Below are positions 59,084-64,000 of a stretch of DNA of 64,000 nucleotides, piece after piece. The notes below the pieces were generated by a model, which saw only the letters and a program-made list of their open reading frames with translations, was not told the origin of the DNA and ran no database searches. A program made the position numbers and the translations under genes. Origin of the DNA: Bacteroides mediterraneensis (GTDB lineage Bacteria; Bacteroidota; Bacteroidia; Bacteroidales; Bacteroidaceae); NCBI RefSeq assembly GCF_025993685.1, contig NZ_DAJPEN010000001.1, positions 496,001 through 560,000 of the forward strand. Reading direction: 5' to 3'. How positions within the stretch are numbered: the first letter of the stretch is position 1; each line of letters opens with the position of its first letter.

Positions 59084-61531
59084 ATGAAGTACGTCATTGT
59101 AGGTGGGGTAGCAGGTGGAGCCACTGCAGCTGCCCGTATTCGGAGAAACACGGAAAAGGCCGAAATTATTTTGTTTGAACGCGGGGAATACATCTCTTAT
59201 GCCAATTGTGGTTTACCTTATTATATAGGTGGGGTGATTCAAGACCGTAACCGTTTGTTTGTGCAGACTCCTGAAGCCTTTTCCGCACGTTTTCATATCG
59301 ATGTGCGGGTACGCTCGGAAGTGATGGCTATCGATACAGCCCGCAAGGAAGTGAAAGTGCGCACTTCGGAAGGGAAGGAGTACACAGAAACCTATGATAA
59401 ACTGTTGCTTTCTCCGGGAGCTTCTCCGGTTCGTCCTCCTTTGCCCGGAATTGATAGTGAAGGAATCTTTACTCTGCGGAATGTGGCAGATACCGACCGT
59501 ATCAAGAACTACATGCAGGGCCATGAGGTGAAGAAAGCCGTCATCGTAGGAGGTGGTTTCATCGGACTGGAGATGGCCGAGAACTTGCATCATGCAGGGA
59601 TAGAGGTAGCCGTGGTGGAGATGGCCGACCAGGTGATGGGACCGGTGGATTTCTCCATGGCGGCTTTGGTACACACTCATCTGCAGCAGAAAGGTGTCAA
59701 ACTGTACTTGAAGCAGGCGGTAGAAGCCTTTGAAAAAACAGCGTCCGGGGTGAAGGTGAAGTTCCAGTCGGGTTTGCAGGCTGAGGCACAGCTGGTGATT
59801 CTTTCCATCGGTGTACGGGCAGAGACTCGTCTGGCCGTGGAAGCCGGATTGAAGTTGGGTGAAATGAAGGGTATCTACGTGAATGAATACTTGCAGACTT
59901 CCGATGAGTCAGTTTATGCCGTAGGCGATGCCATTGAATATCCGCATCCGATTACGGGCAAGCCTTGGTTGAATTTTCTGGCAGGGCCGGCCAACCGTCA
60001 GGCACGTATCGTAGCCGATAACATGACGTTTGGCAATAAAGTGAAATACGAGGGCTCCATTGGTACGGCCATTGCCAAGGTGTTCGATTTGACCGTGGCT
60101 TCTACCGGACTTCCCGCCAAACGTTTGAAGGCGTTCGGCATTCCGTACTTGTCGGCTACCATCCACTCCGGTTCTCATGCCGGATACTATCCGGGAGCTT
60201 TGCAGATGGATATCAAGATCACCTTCTCTCCGGAAGACGGACGGTTGTACGGGGCACAGATTGTGGGATACAATGGTGTGGACAAACGCATTGATGAATA
60301 TGCGCTGGTCATCAAGCAGAAAGGTTCGGTTTATGATTTGATGCAACTGGAACATGCCTATGCACCTCCTTTCTCTTCTGCCAAAGATCCGGTAGCCGTG
60401 TCGGGCTATGTGGCCGGAAATATCTTGAGCGGCAAGATGACTCCACTCTACTGGAGAGAATTGCAACAGGCCGATTTGACGAAGGTGACCTTGGTCGATG
60501 TCCGCACGAAAGACGAGTATGAACTGGGACACATTGCCGGAGCGGTCAATGTACCTTTGGATGAGATGCGTCAGCGGATGAAGGAAATCCCGTCGGACAA
60601 GCCGGTGTTCCTGTATTGTGGCGTGGGACTGCGGGGATATCTGGCATCCAATATTCTGAAAGATAATGGTTACAAGGATGTGCGTAACCTGATTGGCGGT
60701 ATCAAGACCTACAATGCGGCAGTTACTCCGGTCTGTCAGCCGGATGAGGCATGCGAGGTGGTCTGCACTTGTGACACGGCCGAAGGAACCACGGATTGCA
60801 AGAAGGTACATGTGGTAGATGCTTGCGGCATCCAGTGTCCGGGCCCGATTTTGCGGTTGAAGAAGGGGATGGAGGAACTGAAAGCTGGGGAGCAGATGGA
60901 AATTCATGCTACGGATGCGGGTTTTCCTCGCGATGCCGAGGCGTGGTGCCGTACCACCGGGAATCGTTTCCTGTCTTCGAAGTCGGAAGGAGGAATCTAT
61001 AAAGTGCAGGTAGAGAAGGCCACGGCCTGTGCCATGGAGGCTGTCCGCCGGGCACCGGAAGAGAAGGGAAAAACTTTCATTCTTTTCAGCGATGACCTTG
61101 ACAAAACTTTGGCTACCTTTGTGCTGGCTAACGGCGCGGCGGCTACCGGAAAGAAAGTGACCATTTTCTTTACCTTCTGGGGACTGAATGCCATCAAGAA
61201 GGAACGGAAGCCGGCAGTGCGGAAAGACATTTTTGGAAAAATGTTCGGCATGATGCTTCCCTCCAGTTCACGGAAACTGAAGCTTTCGAAGATGAACATG
61301 GGCGGCATGGGTTCGAAGATGATGCGTTACATCATGCAGAAGAAAGGCATCGATTCCTTGGAGTCGCTTCGTCAGCAGGCCATTGACAACGGAGTAGAGT
61401 TTATTGCCTGCCAGATGTCGATGGACGTGATGGGCGTCAAGAAAGAAGAGCTGCTGGACAACGTGACCATTGGTGGGGTAGCCACTTATATGGACCGTGC
61501 CGAAGAAGCCAATGTCAATCTGTTTATTTAA
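59084..61531 (+). CDS. Four-domain sulfur oxidoreductase: CoA-disulfide reductase-like, rhodanese, TusA, DsrE
   Basis: Cytoplasmic flavoprotein of 815 residues that combines four sulfur modules. Residues 1-450 form a CoA-disulfide reductase-like NAD(P)H/FAD oxidoreductase with VGGVAGGATAAARIRR and active-site C42 in SYANCGLPYY. A rhodanese domain (about 460-545) has C512 in LYCGVGLRG. A TusA/SirA domain (about 575-650) has C582 and C585 in CGIQCPGP, and a DsrE-like domain fills 660-815. The arrangement suggests persulfide or polysulfide transfer and reduction. Two operators bracket its promoter, and a MarR regulator follows 3 bases after the stop. Confidence 0.92.
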   Translation: MKYVIVGGVAGGATAAARIRRNTEKAEIILFERGEYISYANCGLPYYIGGVIQDRNRLFVQTPEAFSARFHIDVRVRSEVMAIDTARKEVKVRTSEGKEYTETYDKLLLSPGASPVRPPLPGIDSEGIFTLRNVADTDRIKNYMQGHEVKKAVIVGGGFIGLEMAENLHHAGIEVAVVEMADQVMGPVDFSMAALVHTHLQQKGVKLYLKQAVEAFEKTASGVKVKFQSGLQAEAQLVILSIGVRAETRLAVEAGLKLGEMKGIYVNEYLQTSDESVYAVGDAIEYPHPITGKPWLNFLAGPANRQARIVADNMTFGNKVKYEGSIGTAIAKVFDLTVASTGLPAKRLKAFGIPYLSATIHSGSHAGYYPGALQMDIKITFSPEDGRLYGAQIVGYNGVDKRIDEYALVIKQKGSVYDLMQLEHAYAPPFSSAKDPVAVSGYVAGNILSGKMTPLYWRELQQADLTKVTLVDVRTKDEYELGHIAGAVNVPLDEMRQRMKEIPSDKPVFLYCGVGLRGYLASNILKDNGYKDVRNLIGGIKTYNAAVTPVCQPDEACEVVCTCDTAEGTTDCKKVHVVDACGIQCPGPILRLKKGMEELKAGEQMEIHATDAGFPRDAEAWCRTTGNRFLSSKSEGGIYKVQVEKATACAMEAVRRAPEEKGKTFILFSDDLDKTLATFVLANGAAATGKKVTIFFTFWGLNAIKKERKPAVRKDIFGKMFGMMLPSSSRKLKLSKMNMGGMGSKMMRYIMQKKGIDSLESLRQQAIDNGVEFIACQMSMDVMGVKKEELLDNVTIGGVATYMDRAEEANVNLFI

Positions 61532-61534
61532 CGT

Positions 61535-61924
61535 ATGGAAAAAATAAAATGTATCTGTGTGATGAGAGAGCTCTTCCGGGCTCTCTCTGATCTTGAGTCG
61601 CACTTGCTGCAGGCGCATGGGGTGTCTTTGAACGAGGCCATGGTGCTGTGTGCCATCGGCAAGGAGCAGGTGGCAGCCCGCACGATTGTAGAACGTACCG
61701 GACTGACCCCTTCGCATGCTTCAAAGGTAATTCGGGCGGTGGAAGAACGTAACCTGCTGGTGCGTACCCTGGGTGAGAAGGACAAGCGGGAGATGTATTT
61801 TTCGTTGACCGATGAGGCGTTCTGTTGCCTGAAAGGCATACGCGACGAAGGAGTGGAGGTGCCGGAAATCCTGCAACCGTTATTTGCGGCCTATACGGAC
61901 GAATCGTCTGAATCGTGTGCATAA
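61535..61924 (+). CDS. MarR-family transcriptional regulator
   Basis: Regulator of 129 residues. The winged helix-turn-helix has RTIVERTGLTPSHASKVIRA and wing VRTLGEKDKREMYFSLTDE, with dimerisation helices at both ends. Cysteines in the N-terminal region (CICVM) and near 93 and 128 (FCCL, SCA) could sense thiol stress. It lies 3 bases after the sulfur oxidoreductase gene, which makes it the best candidate to bind the TTTCCATTGGAAA operators upstream of that gene. queH overlaps or follows closely. Confidence 0.9.
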   Translation: MEKIKCICVMRELFRALSDLESHLLQAHGVSLNEAMVLCAIGKEQVAARTIVERTGLTPSHASKVIRAVEERNLLVRTLGEKDKREMYFSLTDEAFCCLKGIRDEGVEVPEILQPLFAAYTDESSESCA

Positions 61925-61938
61925 AAAGGGAGGAAGCG

Positions 61939-62574
61939 ATGAAAAAGAAAAAGTTTGAACTGGAAGTACCCGGTGGGGCAGACAAGGTGTTGCTGCATAC
62001 TTGCTGTGCACCTTGTTCATCGGCCATTATTGAATGCCTGATGCAGCATGGGGTGCGTCCTACCATTTATTATTGCAATCCGAACATCTATCCGCTGGAG
62101 GAATATACCATCCGCAAGGACGAATGTACCCGTTATGCCCAGTCGCTGGGGCTGGAGATTGTGGATGCGGACTATGACCACGAAGCCTGGCGCTGTACGG
62201 TGACCGGACTGGAAAATGAGCCAGAGCGTGGAGGCCGCTGTCTGAAATGTTTCAAGATGCGTTTGGCCGATACGGCCCGTTATGCCCATGAACACGGCTT
62301 TTCGGTGATAACCACTACGCTGGCTTCCTCGCGCTGGAAAAGTCTGGACCAGATAAACGAAGCCGGACGTTGGGCTGTGGCTTCCTATCCGGATGTCACG
62401 TGGTGGGAACAGAATTGGCGCAAGGGAGGACTCAGTGAGCGCCGCATCGCCATTATCAAGGAATATAATTTCTACAACCAGCAGTATTGCGGTTGTGAGT
62501 TCAGCATGCGCAAGCTCGATGAATCGTCTGCTACTCCTTCTTGTTCTCTTCCTCTCCCTTCTTCGTCTCAATAG
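61939..62574 (+). CDS. queH: Epoxyqueuosine reductase QueH
   Basis: Metalloenzyme of about 211 residues for the last step of queuosine synthesis, reducing epoxyqueuosine in tRNA to queuosine. Cys groups of the metal site are LLHTCCAPCSS (C22, C23, C26), GRCLKCFKMRLADTA and YCGCEFS near the end. The start at 61939 has GGAGG upstream; the ORF start at 61915 would overlap the MarR gene. The last 16 residues (SSATPSCSLPLPSSSQ) are low-complexity and encoded in the overlap with the antisense YbjN-like gene. Confidence 0.93.
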   Translation: MKKKKFELEVPGGADKVLLHTCCAPCSSAIIECLMQHGVRPTIYYCNPNIYPLEEYTIRKDECTRYAQSLGLEIVDADYDHEAWRCTVTGLENEPERGGRCLKCFKMRLADTARYAHEHGFSVITTTLASSRWKSLDQINEAGRWAVASYPDVTWWEQNWRKGGLSERRIAIIKEYNFYNQQYCGCEFSMRKLDESSATPSCSLPLPSSSQ

Positions 62575-63205
62575 GCATGGTGTTTTCCTTGTAGGCGGAG
62601 AAGCCTTTCACTTTCACGCGCTCCTTCTTTTCCTCCTCATTGATGGCAGCCTGCCCCAGCTGGTTCATGTTGTCCTTGATTACATTGTGCATGTCGAAAA
62701 AATAGTCGAGCAGCATTTTCATGTGTTCTTCCAGCTCTCCTTCGTTGGGCGAGAAGAAAGTGTGGCAGCGCGAGTGCAGTCCGATGGTCTTTTCGTCTTC
62801 ATCGGCCATATATACTGTAGTGACCAGTGAGTTTACGTTGGCCAGGTTGATGATTTCTTTCAGATAAGGCAGGGCTTCATTGTCGGCATTGATGGAGCCC
62901 CACCAAGGATTCCATATCATGATGAAGCGGTTTTCTTCTTCGGCGGCGATGTAGAAATCGTCTCCCTGGTATTGGAAGGTGATGTGATTTTCCTCATTTA
63001 CTTTCGGCTGGCAGCCAATTTTCTTCAGTACGCTGATGACGAGGTCTTTTGTGGTGATTTCGTCCAGTTCGTCCTTCGTCATTCTCTCGATATGTTCCAG
63101 CTGTTTGCGACGTTCGCGCCAGAAACGCAAGATGAACAGCACGATGGGCCAGAGGGCCAATGCAATGACAGCAATCAATAGGGTAATTTCGCTGATGTGT
63201 GTCAT
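62531..63205 (-). CDS. YbjN-like membrane protein
   Basis: Protein of 224 residues with one N-terminal membrane helix (about 8-28, LLIAVIALALWPIVLFILRF), then a basic stretch and a YbjN-like/type III chaperone-fold domain (about 50-165, with ITFQYQGDDFYIAAEEENRF and MIWNPWWGSINADNEALPYL). The C-terminal tail is Lys/Glu-rich (EEENKKE). Function unknown. It converges on queH and the two genes overlap by 44 bases. Annotation as YbjN is moderate. Confidence 0.7.
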   Translation of the reverse strand: MTHISEITLLIAVIALALWPIVLFILRFWRERRKQLEHIERMTKDELDEITTKDLVISVLKKIGCQPKVNEENHITFQYQGDDFYIAAEEENRFIMIWNPWWGSINADNEALPYLKEIINLANVNSLVTTVYMADEDEKTIGLHSRCHTFFSPNEGELEEHMKMLLDYFFDMHNVIKDNMNQLGQAAINEEEKKERVKVKGFSAYKENTMPIETKKGEEENKKE

Positions 63206-63371
63206 AGTTCTTTTTTTTAAGGTTGGCTGATATATTATTCCTTTATATATTCTAAAGATAATAATTTTATTTGAAAATCGGGAAATACGTTATACTTTTT
63301 TAAACAGGTTTTGTGCAGCAAACAGGCGATATGTTTGTTTATTAGATGTAAACTTTTAAAGTAACAGACTT

Positions 63372-63923
63372 ATGAAAAAAATGGTATCTATTTTGATATG
63401 TGCTCTGGCCTTAATGGCTGGACATATCCAGGCTCAGGAAGTTGAATTGACGAAGGCTGAAAAGAAAGCGCTTCAGGAAAAAATGGACAGTATCCAGCAT
63501 GCGGAGGCAGTGGAGGCTGTCAATGCAAAGAAATTTACTCTTGAAGCAGACCGGGTGGTATTCAAGTACGGGCAGACGGCTTACGTGACTTCGAACACCA
63601 ACTTTGTATCGGTGGATGGAGAGAATGCCGTGGTACAGGTGGCTTTCAACATTCCGGCTGCAGGTCCTAACGGACTGGGAGGTGTGACAGTCGACGGAAC
63701 GGTGTCTTCCTATGAGGTGAAAACCGATAAGAAAGGAACGACCTATCTGTCCATGAACGTGATGGGAATCGGCATTTCGGCCCGCCTGGACATCAGCATG
63801 CCCAAAGGAACGAACAGTGCCACTGTGACTATCTCGCCGAATTTTAATTCGAACCGCCTGACTTTGACCGGGGTTATACTTCCGTCTTTCAGGAGTTCGG
63901 TTTTTAAAGGACGTTCACTCTAA
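63372..63923 (+). CDS. DUF4251 protein, exported
   Basis: Exported protein of 183 residues; the signal peptide ends near HIQAQE. A helical stretch of about 30 residues (KAEKKALQEKMDSIQHAEA) precedes a DUF4251 beta-barrel domain seen in ADRVVFKYGQTAYVTSNTNF and the C-terminal NRLTLTGVILP. Family function is unknown, but it is common in Bacteroidales. A lipoprotein gene starts 16 bases later. Confidence 0.9.
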   Translation: MKKMVSILICALALMAGHIQAQEVELTKAEKKALQEKMDSIQHAEAVEAVNAKKFTLEADRVVFKYGQTAYVTSNTNFVSVDGENAVVQVAFNIPAAGPNGLGGVTVDGTVSSYEVKTDKKGTTYLSMNVMGIGISARLDISMPKGTNSATVTISPNFNSNRLTLTGVILPSFRSSVFKGRSL

Positions 63924-63939
63924 AAATTGAAAATGAATT

Positions 63940-64000
63940 ATGAGGAAAATCTTATTTTTTGCGTGCCTGTTATTGGGATTGTCGGCATGTGAGAAAGATC
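63940..64000 (+). CDS. Start of a lipoprotein gene, cut by window end
   Basis: Only 20 codons are present: MRKILFFACLLLGLSACEKD, a complete lipoprotein signal with lipobox LSAC. The mature part is outside the window, so family and function cannot be given. Confidence 0.7.
   Translation, partial: MRKILFFACLLLGLSACEKD

Overview
The window reads as chromosome of a Bacteroidales gut bacterium, most likely Bacteroides or Phocaeicola. The reasons are repeated TAnnTTTG promoter -7 elements with little Shine-Dalgarno signal, fimbrillin-type lipoproteins, a TonB receptor with an N-terminal carboxypeptidase-regulatory-like domain, DUF4251, DUF4878 and WG-repeat proteins, a class A beta-lactamase of the CfxA/CepA/CblA type, and tRNA genes without an encoded CCA. 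No phage, transposase or conjugation gene was seen. Genes are dense and no gene-free gap exceeds 300 bases. Species was not determined.

Layout, left half. 0-5.4 kb (minus): tex, nudC and a class A penicillin-binding protein in one operon. 5.5-12 kb (plus): a 5'-nucleotidase-family phosphoesterase, a His-rich membrane protein and a TonB receptor, then an M64 metallopeptidase with a GNAT acetyltransferase. 12-17.9 kb (minus): a complete tripartite RND efflux pump. 18-25.8 kb: a YgbA-like protein, a ThrE-type exporter, a monooxygenase-fold protein, rpsA, a SIMPL protein, a BadF/NagK-type sugar kinase, a SlyD-type isomerase, a DUF2007 protein and an SDR. 26-28.7 kb: an IdeS/Mac-like cysteine protease fused to a fimbrillin-like domain, with a second fimbrillin-like lipoprotein behind it. 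28.8-33.2 kb: paired flavoproteins, an SDR, an AraC regulator and a membrane/cytidylate-kinase-like fusion.

Layout, right half. 33.1-43.7 kb is an AT-rich accessory stretch: beta-lactamase, WG-repeat protein, DUF4878 lipoprotein, an unknown protein, then a four-gene operon of secreted caspase-like protease, ECF sigma factor, membrane anti-sigma-like protein and CHAT protease, and finally a LamG lipoprotein. 43.9-50 kb is mostly housekeeping (rpmA, rplU, HAD phosphatase, ogt, serine dehydratase, mutS2, tRNA-Ser). 50-58.3 kb: a GH20 hexosaminidase, an MgtA-type Mg2+ ATPase coupled to a porin-like protein, a two-component system and tRNA-Ala. 58.4-64 kb: GNAT, a four-domain sulfur-handling oxidoreductase with a MarR regulator, queH, a YbjN-like membrane protein, a DUF4251 protein and the start of a lipoprotein gene.

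Strongest observations. (1) The caspase / ECF sigma / anti-sigma / CHAT operon places two clan CD proteases with export signals in one transcript with a transmembrane signalling pair. (2) Two five-unit arrays with an exact 22-bp period and palindromic units (AAACG-N6-CGTTT) lie 22.8 kb apart; one encodes the C-terminus of the sugar kinase. (3) Four TTAGA repeats at exact 11-bp pitch upstream of the mgtA promoter, next to an OmpR-family regulator gene, look like its binding sites. (4) The IdeS-like protease carries a fimbrillin-like domain. (5) Two near-identical operators bracket the promoter of the sulfur oxidoreductase/MarR operon.
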